Counted from the first letter of the stretch, positions 40,956 through 50,094 are shown. The stretch is 64,000 nucleotides of DNA from Nocardia acidivorans NBRC 108247 (GCF_001625085.1 NZ_BDAW01000045.1:1-64000), one strand, 5' to 3'. Notes: a model not told the origin generated them from the letters alone. Numbers and translations are program-made.

Positions 40956-41723
40956 GTGGAGATTTCCGGCTCCGCCGCCATCGTCACCGGAGGTGCTTCC
41001 GGCCTCGGTGCGGCCACCGCCAAGCGCCTCGCCGATGCCGGCGCCACCGTGTTCGGCCTGGACCTGGCCCAGTCGATCGAGCGCGCGGGCGACAGCGTCC
41101 CGGCCGGTGTCACCCTGATCCCGACCGACGTCACCAGCGGTGACGAGGTGGCCGCCGCGGTCGCCAAGGTCGTGGAATCCGGTGTGCCGCTGCGTATTGT
41201 CGTCAACTGCGCCGGTGTGGGCTGGGCGGGACGCATCCTGTCCAAGAACGGCCCGCACGATCTGGAGCTGTTCCGCACCGTCATCACCGTGAACCTGCTC
41301 GGCTCGTTCAATGTGATGCGCCTGGCCGCCGACGCCATCGCCAAGACCGAACCGGTCGACGAGTACGGCCAGCGCGGCGTCATCATCAACACCGCCTCGG
41401 TGGCGGCGTTCGAGGGGCAGATCGGGCAGATCGCCTACTCCGCCTCCAAGGGCGGCGTCGCCGGTATGACCATTCCGGCCGCGCGTGACCTGGCGCAGTT
41501 CGGCATTCGGGTCAACACCATCGCCCCCGGCATCATCGACACCCCGATGCTCGCCGGTGTCACCGAGGAGTACCGCAAGGGCCTCGAGGCCGGTGTGCCT
41601 TTCCCGTCCCGCCTGGGCCGCCCGGACGAGTACGCGCAGCTGGCGCAGTACATCACCGAGCACGACTACCTGAACGGTGAGACCATCCGCATGGACGGCG
41701 CACTGCGCATGGCGCCCCGTTAA
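40956..41723 (+). CDS. SDR, 3-hydroxyacyl-CoA dehydrogenase-like
   Basis: A 255-residue NAD-dependent short-chain dehydrogenase from a GTG (MEISGSAAIVTGGASGLGAATAKRLADAG) with GAGAGGA upstream. VVNCAGVG, NTASVAAFEGQIGQIAYSASKGGV and the downstream VNTIAPGIIDTPML resemble 17-beta-hydroxysteroid dehydrogenase type 10 and bacterial 3-hydroxyacyl-CoA dehydrogenases. It may act in fatty acid or sterol side-chain beta-oxidation. A terminator follows at 41811-41840. Confidence 0.9.
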   Translation: MEISGSAAIVTGGASGLGAATAKRLADAGATVFGLDLAQSIERAGDSVPAGVTLIPTDVTSGDEVAAAVAKVVESGVPLRIVVNCAGVGWAGRILSKNGPHDLELFRTVITVNLLGSFNVMRLAADAIAKTEPVDEYGQRGVIINTASVAAFEGQIGQIAYSASKGGVAGMTIPAARDLAQFGIRVNTIAPGIIDTPMLAGVTEEYRKGLEAGVPFPSRLGRPDEYAQLAQYITEHDYLNGETIRMDGALRMAPR

Positions 41724-42048
41724 ATTTCACCTCGCCTGAGATGGGAGGGGAATGGGGGCTTCGCCCCCAAACCCCATTCGGGGCTCCGCCCCGAAACCCG
41801 AATACGGCACAAGGCCCGCACCGAAGATGGTGCGGGCCTTGCTCTTTGCCGCGATAGCGACAACTGATTTCGTGAGGATCGGGGTAACTCCCGAGGGACC
41901 CCCGAAATCCGTTGCGCCCTGGCCGGTCCTACGCGTTCGCGACTGCAGACGGCACTCAGCCGTGCGCTGAAGTCGCGAAGAGGCGGGACAGGCCTTGTTA
42001 TTTCACGAGGTCGGCGGACGCGGAGGCTTCAGCACCCTGCCGGAAATC
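41724..42048. other. Gene-free stretch between SDR and cold-shock genes
   Basis: Two short GC hairpins (GGGGGCTTCGCCCCC near 41756 and GGGGCTCCGCCCC near 41780) precede the terminator at 41811-41840. From 41841 to 42048 I see no gene or clear element. Confidence 0.5.
41811..41840 (+). terminator. Terminator downstream of the second SDR
   Basis: AAGGCCCGCACC and GGTGCGGGCCTT form a perfect 12-bp stem with a 6-base loop. Confidence 0.75.
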
Positions 42049-42249
42049 TCAGTGGGGGCGGACGGCCGCGGCCTGCGGACCCTTCTTGCCCTCGGTGATT
42101 TCGAAGCTCACGGCCTGGCCCTCTTCGAGCTGGCGGTAGCCGTTGCCTTCGATTTCAGAGTAGTGAACGAACACATCGGGGCCGTCCTCGCGGGCGATGA
42201 AGCCGTAGCCCTTCTCCGCGTTGAACCACTTGACGGTGCCCTGAACCAT
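42049..42249 (-). CDS. cspA: Cold-shock protein, CspA family
   Basis: A 66-residue single OB-fold protein that binds single-stranded RNA and DNA. KWFNAEKGYGFI (RNP1) and DVFVHYSEI (RNP2) are intact. A long upstream gap (42250-42520) may hold the structured 5' leader that controls csp mRNAs, but no specific motif is evident. Confidence 0.95.
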   Translation of the reverse strand: MVQGTVKWFNAEKGYGFIAREDGPDVFVHYSEIEGNGYRQLEEGQAVSFEITEGKKGPQAAAVRPH

Positions 42250-42520
42250 AACTTTCTCCTGCTGGATGCTGCATCGGCCGCCGCGGTCACGGCGACCGGG
42301 TCGAATCAGAAGGCGGCTTGCAACTTGGCTGGCAAGAGAAGCGCCCGCACGATGTTCAGCGCGAGCATGTAATACACGAACACGAAAAACTTACGACCAA
42401 GACGTACAACGTACGCGCCGGAGGGGAGTTCCCGAAATCATCGGATCATTGCGAGCGTCACATTTCACCGATGCTGGGTATGACCGAATGCCGCTATCGA
42501 ACAATCGTGCCCCCTAACAA

Positions 42521-42553
42521 TCGTGCCCCCTGTGGATTCCACAGGGGGCACGA
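42521..42553 (-). terminator. Terminator downstream of htpG
   Basis: TCGTGCCCCCTGTGG and CCACAGGGGGCACGA form a perfect 15-bp stem with a 3-base loop, 12 bases after the htpG stop. The bases next to it (42502-42517) repeat the left arm start (AACAATCGTGCCCCCT appears twice). Confidence 0.7.
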
Positions 42554-42565
42554 GAGATCAGCGGG

Positions 42566-44518
42566 TCAGAGTGATCTGGTGAGACGATCCGCGAGGACCC
42601 GGGCGAAGCGGGCCGGATCCTTGAGTTCGCCGCCCTCGGCGAGAACCGCTGTGCCGTAGAGCAGTTCGGCGGTCTCGGTGAGATCGGCGGGCTTGTCGGC
42701 GTCGTCCTTGACCTTCGCGAACGCGTCCCGCAGACCGGTCACCAACGGGTGGGCCGGGTTGAGTTCGAGGATGCGCTTGCTGTCCGGGAGCAGCTGACCG
42801 GAGGCGCGGTACATGCGCTCCAGCAGCGGTGTGAAATCGAACACATCACCCACGATGCAGGCGGGCGAGGTGGTGAGGCGGGAGGTCAGGCGGACCTCCT
42901 TCACATTCTCTTCCAGCGTGGTCTGCAACCAGCCGAGCAGATCGGCGAAGTCCTTGTCCTGCTGCTCGCGCAGCGCCTCGGACTCCTTCTTCTCGTCCTC
43001 GGACTCCAGATCCACCTCACCCTTGGCGATGGATTGCAGTGGCTGCCCGGCGAATTCGGGAACCGAACCCACCCACATCTCGTCGACCGGATCGGTCAGG
43101 ATCAGCACCTCGAGGCCCTTGGCCTTGAACGCCTCGATATGCGGGGAGTTCTCGATCTGCTCGCGGGACTCGCCGGTCATGTAGTAGATCGCCTGCTGGG
43201 TCTCCGGCATGCGCTCCACATATTGGGCGAGGGTGGTGAGCTCCTCGCTCGAATGCGTGGACGCGAAAGACGAAACGCCCAGGATGGTTTCGCGATTGTC
43301 CGAATCGGAGAGCATGCCCTCCTTGAGAACTCGGCCGAACTCGCGCCAGAAGGTCTGGTACTTGGTCTGGTCCTCGGCCTTCTGCATATCCTTGACCGTG
43401 GACAGCACCTTCTTGACCAGGCGCTTCTGAATCATCCGGATCTGCCGGTCCTGCTGCAGGATCTCCCGGGAGACATTCAGCGACAGATCCTGCGCGTCCA
43501 CCACGCCCTTGACGAAGCGCAGGTACTCCGGCATCAGCTCTTCGCAGTTGTCCATGATGAACACCCGCCGGACATACAGCTGCACGCCGCGCTTGTGCTC
43601 ACGGGTGAACAGGTCGAACGGCGCGGTCGAGGGCAGGAACAGCAGCGCCTGATACTCGAAGGTGCCCTCCGCCTTCATCGGAATGATCTCCAGCGGATCA
43701 TCCCAGGCGTGCGAGACGTGCTTGTAGAACTCCTTGTACTCCTCATCGGAGACCTCGCCGCGCGGGCGGGTCCACAGTGCCTTCTGGGAGTTCAGGGTCT
43801 GGGTTTCGGTGCGGGTCTTCTCGGTCTTGTCCTCGCCCTCACCCTCGGTGACGGTGCGCTCGACATCCATCCGGATGGGCCAGGCGATGAAGTCCGAGTA
43901 CTTCTTCACGATTTCGCGGAGCTTCCACTCCATCGTGTAGTCGAAGAGGTGGTCCTCATCGTCGGCGGGCTTCAAATGCAGCGAGACGGCGGTGCCCTGC
44001 GGGGCGTCGTCCAGCTCCTCGATGGTGTACGTGGAGCTGCCCGCGGCGGATTCCCAACGGGTGCCGGTGGTTTCGCCCGCCTTGCGGGTGGTCAGGGTGA
44101 CCTTGTCCGCGACCATGAAGGTCGAGTAGAAGCCGATGCCGAACTGGCCGATCAGCTCCTCGGCGGCGGCATCGGACTTGGTCTCGAGCAGCTGTTTGCG
44201 CAGGGTGGCGGTGCCGGATTTGGCGAGCGTGCCGATCAGATCCACGACCTCGGCACGGGACATGCCGATACCGTTGTCGCGGACGGTGAGCACGCGGGCC
44301 TCGCGATCCACCGACAGTTCGATATGCAGGTCCGAGGTGTCGGCCTGCAAATCCTTGTCGCGGAACGACTCCAGGCGCAGCTTGTCCAGCGCGTCCGAGG
44401 CATTCGAGATCAGTTCCCGCAGGAAGGTGTCTTTGTTCGAATAGACCGAGTGAATCATCAGCTCCAGGAGCTGATGGGTCTCGGCCTGAAACTCCAGGTG
44501 TTCGACGTGTTCGGTCAC
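42566..44518 (-). CDS. htpG: Chaperone HtpG (Hsp90)
   Basis: A 650-residue ATP-dependent chaperone. The N-terminal GHKL ATPase domain shows RELISNASDALDKLR, TVRDNGIGMSRAEVVDLIGTLAKSGT and GQFGIGFYSTFMVAD; the middle domain has LYVRRVFIMDNCEELMPEYLRFVKGVVDAQDLSLNVSRE as a continuous family block; a C-terminal dimerisation domain follows. GTG start overlaps the stop of the nuclease gene by 4 bases (GTGA), so it is read from the same mRNA. Confidence 0.97.
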   Translation of the reverse strand: MTEHVEHLEFQAETHQLLELMIHSVYSNKDTFLRELISNASDALDKLRLESFRDKDLQADTSDLHIELSVDREARVLTVRDNGIGMSRAEVVDLIGTLAKSGTATLRKQLLETKSDAAAEELIGQFGIGFYSTFMVADKVTLTTRKAGETTGTRWESAAGSSTYTIEELDDAPQGTAVSLHLKPADDEDHLFDYTMEWKLREIVKKYSDFIAWPIRMDVERTVTEGEGEDKTEKTRTETQTLNSQKALWTRPRGEVSDEEYKEFYKHVSHAWDDPLEIIPMKAEGTFEYQALLFLPSTAPFDLFTREHKRGVQLYVRRVFIMDNCEELMPEYLRFVKGVVDAQDLSLNVSREILQQDRQIRMIQKRLVKKVLSTVKDMQKAEDQTKYQTFWREFGRVLKEGMLSDSDNRETILGVSSFASTHSSEELTTLAQYVERMPETQQAIYYMTGESREQIENSPHIEAFKAKGLEVLILTDPVDEMWVGSVPEFAGQPLQSIAKGEVDLESEDEKKESEALREQQDKDFADLLGWLQTTLEENVKEVRLTSRLTTSPACIVGDVFDFTPLLERMYRASGQLLPDSKRILELNPAHPLVTGLRDAFAKVKDDADKPADLTETAELLYGTAVLAEGGELKDPARFARVLADRLTRSL

Positions 44519-46194
44519 GACGCGATATTACGTCCCGTGAAATCCGCGATCGCGGGAACCTCGATATCGGCCCGCTGGGTCATCCAGTCACGCAACACCT
44601 TCGTCGCCTGCACATCGTCCTCGTTGTACTCCAGGATGCGGGTGCGCTGCGACATATCGGGCTCGCCGCCCTCGTAGGCGACGGCCAGGCGGTACCAGCT
44701 CATGGACGCCTCACCACCGGCTTCGGGATCCCGCCAGGAGAAACCGGCGACCGGGGCGATCTTCTTGAGGCCCTTGCCGTTCGGGCAGATGAACTGCTCC
44801 GAGACGGCCTGGAACATATCCACCCACTGCGGACTGTCCACGAACTTCTGGATCTCGCGCTCGGTCGGGATGCCGGGCATGCCCGCGAAGCGGCGCGCCG
44901 ACTCGTACAGCCACTTGTCCTCGGCGGTGCGCGAATAGCAGTAGGCGGCAAAGGTTTTGCCCGCCGCGGCGGCGTCGGCGCGGACCCGCATCAGCCAGGC
45001 CCAGAATTCGGCGAAGGAGCGGCCCTCATCCTCGGTGGGCAGCGGATCCCAGGTGACGAAGGGGCGGTAGACGCCGTCCAGCAGGGTGCCCCACAGGTAG
45101 GCGCCGTGCTCCTGATAGCTCTCCAGGTCCACATCCACCTCGACGTCGGCGCGGGTCACCCGCACCTGGTCGACGCGGCGCACCAGGGGGGCGCCGGTGG
45201 CCCAGGCCCGGGCTGTCACAACGGTTTCGGTGAATAGCTCGAAATGCCAGTCGTCCGGTTCGTCACCGGTCCAGGCGGCCAGATCGTCGATGGTGTCGAC
45301 GCCGTGCCGACGCAGCACCTCGGCGCGGGCGCCGGGGGCGACCAGGCTCACATCGCGATGGTCGGCGAGCCACTGCGCACAGCTGAGACCGCCCTCCTCG
45401 GGAGCGCGGGACCACCACGGGCACTGGCGGCATTCGGGGACCTTGGACGGGACCGTGGGTAGTTCACCGCGGACCACCGCGATGCGGTCGGCATAGCGGC
45501 GGTCGTAGTCGTCCAGGATCGGGCCCAGATCGTGAATCAGGATGCGGTCGAAGGCATATCCGATCGCACCGCCCACCAGGGCGGGGCTGGCGTAGCCGTG
45601 CCGCTGCAGCATGCGGTACAGGTGCGCCAGGCGTTGCTGATCGCGCGGCTGCGGGCGGGTGCGGACATAGCGGTCCGGTTTGGGGGTCCAGGCGTAGAGG
45701 CCGCTGGTCATCGGATGGAAGTCGGCCGGATCCGGTTGCCGCGGATCGGTCACCTTGTGATTGACCACCACGATCGGGATGTAACCGCCGCGATCGGGGT
45801 CACGCCAGAGGATTTCGCAGCCGCCGCGGCGGCCGGTATCGGACTCCTGCGGTAGCAGACCGCCCCAGATGCGGTCCGCACCCGCTTCCATGGCGGCCAT
45901 GGTCGCCTCGGCGCGGCGGCCCGCCGGCTGGGCGGGATCGATGACGGTCCAGCGGGCCGGATCGCCGCCGACCAGGGTGTCTCGCACGGTGATCCGATGC
46001 GCGGCGGCGGCCTCGCGTCGCTGTTGCACGCCGGCGTCCTCGGCGACTCCGGTCAGCACCCGGGGGTGTGTGGAGTCCAGGAGCAGCCGGTGGCGGCAGC
46101 CGATCAAGGCCCGCGCGTCTAGGAACGCGGCCCGCTCGCCATGGTCACCGATGCCCGAATACACGCCTAGCAGTATGGCCTCAACCGCCGACAT
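44515..46194 (-). CDS. TM0106-family RecB-like nuclease
   Basis: About 559 residues from the ATG at 46192-46194 (MSAVEAILLGVYSGIGDHG); a GTG nearby (MYSGIGDHGERAAFLDARALIGC) is an alternative. The N-terminal half is a RecB/Cas4-like PD-(D/E)XK domain (LDARALIGCRHRLLLD, GYIPIVVVNHKV) with a cysteine cluster (ECRQCPWWS...LSC) that may hold an Fe-S cluster. The C-terminal half is an RNase H/DnaQ-like exonuclease (VDVDLESYQEHGAYLWG, and ILEYNEDDVQATKVLRDW). Likely a DNA-repair nuclease. Overlaps htpG by 4 bases. Confidence 0.85.
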   Translation of the reverse strand: MSAVEAILLGVYSGIGDHGERAAFLDARALIGCRHRLLLDSTHPRVLTGVAEDAGVQQRREAAAAHRITVRDTLVGGDPARWTVIDPAQPAGRRAEATMAAMEAGADRIWGGLLPQESDTGRRGGCEILWRDPDRGGYIPIVVVNHKVTDPRQPDPADFHPMTSGLYAWTPKPDRYVRTRPQPRDQQRLAHLYRMLQRHGYASPALVGGAIGYAFDRILIHDLGPILDDYDRRYADRIAVVRGELPTVPSKVPECRQCPWWSRAPEEGGLSCAQWLADHRDVSLVAPGARAEVLRRHGVDTIDDLAAWTGDEPDDWHFELFTETVVTARAWATGAPLVRRVDQVRVTRADVEVDVDLESYQEHGAYLWGTLLDGVYRPFVTWDPLPTEDEGRSFAEFWAWLMRVRADAAAAGKTFAAYCYSRTAEDKWLYESARRFAGMPGIPTEREIQKFVDSPQWVDMFQAVSEQFICPNGKGLKKIAPVAGFSWRDPEAGGEASMSWYRLAVAYEGGEPDMSQRTRILEYNEDDVQATKVLRDWMTQRADIEVPAIADFTGRNIAS

Positions 46195-46372
46195 TGCCCG
46201 CTTCGCGTCCCTCGGCGCGCAGAGGAGAGCGGGAATGCGGGGCTTTGGGCATGGTGCTCGCGGTGTGGGATCGGGAACCGATAGGGTGACGGTCGAACTG
46301 TGTTTCATGGGCGGACAGGCAATTCCCCCGGCCCTGTGCTGCCATGGCGAACCAGCATGACGGAGGCCATCT

Positions 46373-47014
46373 ATGGGGTTGTTCACCAAGCGCAAGAAGA
46401 AGGTCAGTCGGCGGGCCGAGGCCAAGGCGTTGAAGCATAAGGCCGCTATGGAGGCCAAGCTGGGCGCCAAGAACGAGCGTAAGAAGCATCGTGGTGAGGC
46501 GCGCACCCAGAAGAAGGTCGCGCAGGCCGAGATCGCCAAATTGCAGGCCGAGGAGAAGGCCGCGCTGAAGTTGGCGGCCAAGGCCGAGCGGGATCCGTTC
46601 AGCGTGGCCTCGGTGCGCAAGTACCTGGGTGTGGCGCGGATTCTGGTGCCGGTGCTCGCGCCGCTCGCCTATCGGGGCGCGACCATGCTGCGGGCGCAGT
46701 TGGATACCCGGCGGGCACAGCAGTTGGGTGTGGGCGTGAACCAGCTCGGCGAATTCGCCGGGCCCGGTGCGAAATTGCAGGCGCGACTGGCGAATGTGGA
46801 GTCCACACTCGCCGATCTGGAGCGCAAGAATCCCAAGGACGGCGAAACCGCCAAGTTCACCGCCGCCACCCGCGACCGGCTGGAATCGCTGTCCGCGGCC
46901 ATTCGCACCGCCTCGCAGATGCCGGTGCAGCGCCGGCGCGCCGTGCACGCCTCCATTTCCAACGAGCTCTCCGGTATCGAAGCCGATGTGCTCGCACGCC
47001 TCGGCGTGAACTGA
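46373..47014 (+). CDS. DUF6474 protein
   Basis: A 213-residue protein with a very basic, coiled-coil N-terminus (FTKRKKKVSRRAEAKALKHKAAMEAKLGAKNERKKHRGEA as a Lys/Ala/Glu-rich block), a short hydrophobic stretch (YLGVARILVPVLAPLAY, about residues 85-101) and a helical C-terminus with RLANVESTLADLERK. This is the DUF6474 pattern of mycolic-acid actinomycetes. It may lie at the membrane; function unknown. It is divergent from the nuclease gene across a 178-base gap. Confidence 0.8.
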   Translation: MGLFTKRKKKVSRRAEAKALKHKAAMEAKLGAKNERKKHRGEARTQKKVAQAEIAKLQAEEKAALKLAAKAERDPFSVASVRKYLGVARILVPVLAPLAYRGATMLRAQLDTRRAQQLGVGVNQLGEFAGPGAKLQARLANVESTLADLERKNPKDGETAKFTAATRDRLESLSAAIRTASQMPVQRRRAVHASISNELSGIEADVLARLGVN

Positions 47015-47038
47015 GCAGCGTCCCGTGCCGAGCTCGAA

Positions 47039-47905
47039 ATGACCAGGCCGCCCCGGCATTCCGGCGCGCCTTCGGCCGGGATGCGACGAAAACCGCTGGA
47101 GTACAGCGGGTGTGGATCCCGGCCACAAGCACGCCGGGGTGGCAGTGGGCGGTCGCGCCAGGATGACGGTGGGCGGTCGCGCCAGGGTGACAGTGGGCGG
47201 TCGCGCCAGGATGACGGTGGGCGGTCGCGCCAGGGTGACAGTGGGCGGTCGCGCCAGGATGGCAGTGGGCGGTCGCGCCAGGGTGACAGTGGGCGGTCGC
47301 GCCAGGATGACGGTGGGCAGTCGCGCCAGGATGGCAGTGGGCGGTCGCGCCAGGATGGCAGTGGGCGGTCGCGCCAGGATGACGGTGGGCGGTCGCGACG
47401 GGATGACGGTGGGCGGTTGCGCGGGGCGCTGGCGGCTGTCGCCATGGCGGTGCTCGCCGTGGGCGCGCACGGTGTCGCGGGTGGCGGTTATCCGGATTCG
47501 GCGGGGCTGACCCTGCTGCTGGTCGCCACCGCGGCCATCGGGGCGATCACGGCGGTATCGCACTCGCCCCTCGTACTGCCTGTTCTCATGGCGCTGGGTC
47601 AGCCGGTCTGCCACGTCGCCCTGAGCGGCATGGCGCACTCCGGACACGTCTCAGCGGCAGGCGATTTCGTGAACGACGGCGTCATGGCCGCGGCGCATGC
47701 CGGGGCCGCCGTACTGTTCGCGGTGCTGATTCTGATCGCCGAACGCCTGTATCTGCTTGTGTCCCAGGCGGTTCGGGCGGTGCTCACCCGCCCCGCGGTA
47801 CGGGTCGTGCGGCGGATCGGACGCTGGGCCGCCATCGCGGCCGAGGTCGAACAGCGGTTGACGCTGGGCGCGAAGGGTTCTCGGGCGCCACCGGTCACGG
47901 TGTGA
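47039..47905 (+). CDS. His-rich membrane protein with repeat N-terminus, copper cluster
   Basis: Up to 288 residues. The N-terminal third is an octapeptide repeat (GGRSRQDD/SGRSRQGD) from the 24-bp tandem array at 47145-47426; the C-terminal 150 residues form about four membrane helices with His and Met residues (VGAHGVAGGGYP, AVSHSP, GQPVCHVALSGMAHSGHVS, AAAHAGA). It precedes ycnI, copC and copD genes and is probably a copper-handling membrane protein. Translation might really begin at the ATG at 47443 (MAVLAVGAHG), leaving the repeats outside the protein. Confidence 0.65.
   Translation: MTRPPRHSGAPSAGMRRKPLEYSGCGSRPQARRGGSGRSRQDDGGRSRQGDSGRSRQDDGGRSRQGDSGRSRQDGSGRSRQGDSGRSRQDDGGQSRQDGSGRSRQDGSGRSRQDDGGRSRRDDGGRLRGALAAVAMAVLAVGAHGVAGGGYPDSAGLTLLLVATAAIGAITAVSHSPLVLPVLMALGQPVCHVALSGMAHSGHVSAAGDFVNDGVMAAAHAGAAVLFAVLILIAERLYLLVSQAVRAVLTRPAVRVVRRIGRWAAIAAEVEQRLTLGAKGSRAPPVTV
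47145..47426 (+). repeat. 24-bp tandem repeat, 11 units plus a partial
   Basis: The unit GTGGGCGGTCGCGCCAGG followed by (A/G)TG(A/G)C(A/G) recurs every 24 bases from 47145. Changes are confined to a few sites (A/G at three positions, one GGCAGT, one GCGACG). The period keeps all frames on both strands largely open. No unique spacers, so it is a minisatellite, not a CRISPR. Confidence 0.9.
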
Positions 47906-47948
47906 TTCGCGAAATCCGTAACCCTTTGCCAGAAGAGGCCATTCACCC

Positions 47949-48596
47949 ATGCACATCTCCCCCTCCCGCGCGTTCGGCGCGGTCGCGGCGGCCGCCACCC
48001 TGACGCTGTTCGGCACGGGCATCGCGTCCGCGCACGTCACCGTCGACGCGCCCGGCGCGTCCCAGGGCGGCTACGCGGTCGCCACCTTCAAGGTGCCCAC
48101 CGAATCCGATACCGCATCCACCACCAAAGTCAGTGTCGCGCTGCCGAATTTGAAGAGCGCGCGCACCGAACCCCTGCCGGGCTGGTCGTCCAAGGTCGAC
48201 AAGAACGACAAGGGCGAGGCCGTCACCGTCACCTGGACCGCCGATCCCGGCAATGCCGGGGTGGCGCCCGGTCAGTTCCAGCGCTTCGTCCTCTCGGTCG
48301 CGCTGCCCAAACAGGAGAAGGTCACCTTCCCCGCCGCCCAGACCTACAGCGACGGCAAGGTCGTGGTCTGGGATCAGCAGGACAATTCCGATGGCAGCGA
48401 GCCGGAGCACCCCGCCCCGGCCCTGACCCTGGCGGCCGGTGGCGGCGATGACGATCACGCCGCGACCACCACCGAGGCCAAGGCGAGCAAGGACACCGAC
48501 GACACCGCCCGCTGGCTCGGCGGTATCGGCTTGGTGCTCGGCGCCCTCGGTGCGGCCCTGGGTCTGGGCAGCGTGCTGCGGAGCCGGAAGTCATGA
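47949..48596 (+). CDS. YcnI/DUF1775 copper-binding exported protein
   Basis: A 215-residue protein with a signal peptide ending GIASA before HVTVDAPG, so the mature protein begins with His, the N-terminal copper ligand of YcnI proteins. The DUF1775 beta-sandwich (residues about 30-160) includes LPGWSSKVDKND and VTWTADPG; a His/Asp-rich linker (GGGDDDHAATTTE) and a C-terminal membrane helix follow. It overlaps copC by 4 bases (ATGA). It likely accepts or delivers copper outside the membrane. Confidence 0.88.
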   Translation: MHISPSRAFGAVAAAATLTLFGTGIASAHVTVDAPGASQGGYAVATFKVPTESDTASTTKVSVALPNLKSARTEPLPGWSSKVDKNDKGEAVTVTWTADPGNAGVAPGQFQRFVLSVALPKQEKVTFPAAQTYSDGKVVVWDQQDNSDGSEPEHPAPALTLAAGGGDDDHAATTTEAKASKDTDDTARWLGGIGLVLGALGAALGLGSVLRSRKS

Positions 48597-49129
48597 GCCG
48601 CAAGCTCTTCGCCGGTATCCTGACCGGCCTGTTCATCACCGGTTTCGCCCTGCTGGGCGGCGGTGTGGCCAATGCGCATTCGGCCGCCATCGGCTCCAGC
48701 CCGGAGAACGGCGCGCAGATCGAGGTCTCCCCCGCGCGCGCCAGCGTCACCTTCAACGAGGATCTACAGGCCGGCTATCCGTCCATGACGGTCACCGGTC
48801 CGGACGGCAACCTCTGGTCCAAGGGCCAGCCCAAGGTGGAGGGCCCGACCGTCAGCATCGAGGTCGGCGAACTGGGTCCGGTCGGCGCTTACAAGATCGC
48901 GTACCGGGTCACCTCCGCGGATGGCCATCCGGTCAGCGGCACCCGCACCTTCACCCTCACCAAGGCGGGCACCGGAACTCCCGGTCCCAAGGCCGACTCC
49001 TCGGCCAAATCGGGTGGCTCCGGCGACGGCGGCGTCCCGCTCTGGGTGTTCGTCGCGGGCGCGGTGGTGCTGTTCGGCGGCGGGCTCGCCTTCGCACTGC
49101 TGGGCGGGCGGGGCAAGCAGCGCAAGTGA
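48593..49129 (+). CDS. CopC-domain copper-binding protein
   Basis: A 178-residue protein with a signal peptide ending VANA before HSAAIGSSPENGA; mature His1 and the His of TSADGHPVSGTRTF are the Cu(II) ligands of CopC domains. A Gly/Ser/Lys linker leads to a C-terminal membrane helix (LWVFVAGAVVLFGGGLAFALL) and a basic tail. It overlaps both neighbours by 4 bases, in the order ycnI, copC, copD. Confidence 0.88.
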   Translation: MSRKLFAGILTGLFITGFALLGGGVANAHSAAIGSSPENGAQIEVSPARASVTFNEDLQAGYPSMTVTGPDGNLWSKGQPKVEGPTVSIEVGELGPVGAYKIAYRVTSADGHPVSGTRTFTLTKAGTGTPGPKADSSAKSGGSGDGGVPLWVFVAGAVVLFGGGLAFALLGGRGKQRK

Positions 49130-50094
49130 GCCGGTCCGACCGCACCGATCGTCGCCGTGAGCGGGGCACGACCGGCGGCAGCAGCTCATCCAGATGGCTA
49201 CTGCTGCTGGTCGTTCCGCTCGGCTCGGGCGGTGCGGCACTGGCCTGGGCACTGGCCGCGAGCGATCCCGTCCAGGCGGAGGCGTGGGTGCGGGCGCTCG
49301 CGGACCTGGCGGGCGCGACCGTGCTCGGATCCGCCGCGCTGCCCAGGCTTTCCGAGCGGCTGGCCCCACCGTGGCAACTGCTCACCATTGTCGCCGGGAT
49401 CTGGGCGGTGCTGGAGTTCGCCATGCTCGCCCTGGAAGCCTCCGAGGTACAGGGGATTCCGCTCGCGAAGCTGGGGGCCGGACAGTTCGGCGATTACCTC
49501 ACCACGGTGAGCGGCGGTCAGATCGGTATCGCACTGCTCATCGGCAGCGGCGCGGTCGCGATCTACAGCGCCTTCGGTTTCCGCAATCCGGATCGGGTGA
49601 CGGCGGATCTGGTGCTGGTGTTCACCGCGGTCACCCTCGCGCTACGCCCGATCACCGGGCATATGTCGCAGCAGATGTTCGGTTCGGTGCTGGGCGCGGT
49701 ACACGCCCTGGCCGCCTCGGCCTGGTTCGGGGTGCTGCTGGCGCTGGCGCTGACCGTCCGCACCCGCGGTGAATGGGCGGTGCTGCTCCCCCGCTATTCG
49801 CGCTGGGCGCTGCCGCTGGCCGCGATCGTGACGGTCACCGGAATTGTGAACGGTCTGGTTAGGGTCGGCGGTCTCACCGAATTCGTCAGCACCGGATACG
49901 GCCGCATTCTGCTCGCGAAGACCGTGATCCTCATCGCTCTGCTGGCCATGGGCTGGTGGTGGCGGCGCAGTTGGGTGCCGCTGGCCACCGATCATCGAAT
50001 GGACGCGGAATCCTCTTTGCGCCGTGCGATTGTCGAAGTCCTGCTGATGTCGGTGGTATTCGGTGTAGCCGGGACGCTGGCGGTCACCGCGTAG
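49126..50094 (+). CDS. CopD family copper transport membrane protein
   Basis: A 322-residue protein with about eight membrane helices, from the GTG at 49126 that overlaps the copC stop (GTGA). The frame is open upstream only as an antisense-free overlap with copC. The CopD domain (PF05425) shows the conserved histidines in TGHMSQQMFGSVLGAVHALAASAWFG. It likely takes up copper handed over by CopC and YcnI. Confidence 0.85.
   Translation: MSRSDRTDRRRERGTTGGSSSSRWLLLLVVPLGSGGAALAWALAASDPVQAEAWVRALADLAGATVLGSAALPRLSERLAPPWQLLTIVAGIWAVLEFAMLALEASEVQGIPLAKLGAGQFGDYLTTVSGGQIGIALLIGSGAVAIYSAFGFRNPDRVTADLVLVFTAVTLALRPITGHMSQQMFGSVLGAVHALAASAWFGVLLALALTVRTRGEWAVLLPRYSRWALPLAAIVTVTGIVNGLVRVGGLTEFVSTGYGRILLAKTVILIALLAMGWWWRRSWVPLATDHRMDAESSLRRAIVEVLLMSVVFGVAGTLAVTA

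Noticed and set aside
39680..41392. 570-residue fused dehydrogenase on the minus strand
   Set aside because: Residues before the ATG at 40591 are translated from repeat DNA and from the opposite strand of the second SDR gene.
42749..44677. Long plus-strand reading frame of over 600 codons opposite htpG
   Set aside because: It is antisense to a clearly conserved gene, has a repetitive Leu/Arg/Gly-rich composition and no motif; such frames are expected on the other strand of high-GC genes. The same applies to long frames opposite the c-di-GMP gene, serS, lysX and the AlbA_2 gene.
47145..47426. Regular 24-bp repeats considered as CRISPR
   Set aside because: Units are contiguous with no unique spacers and no cas genes nearby.
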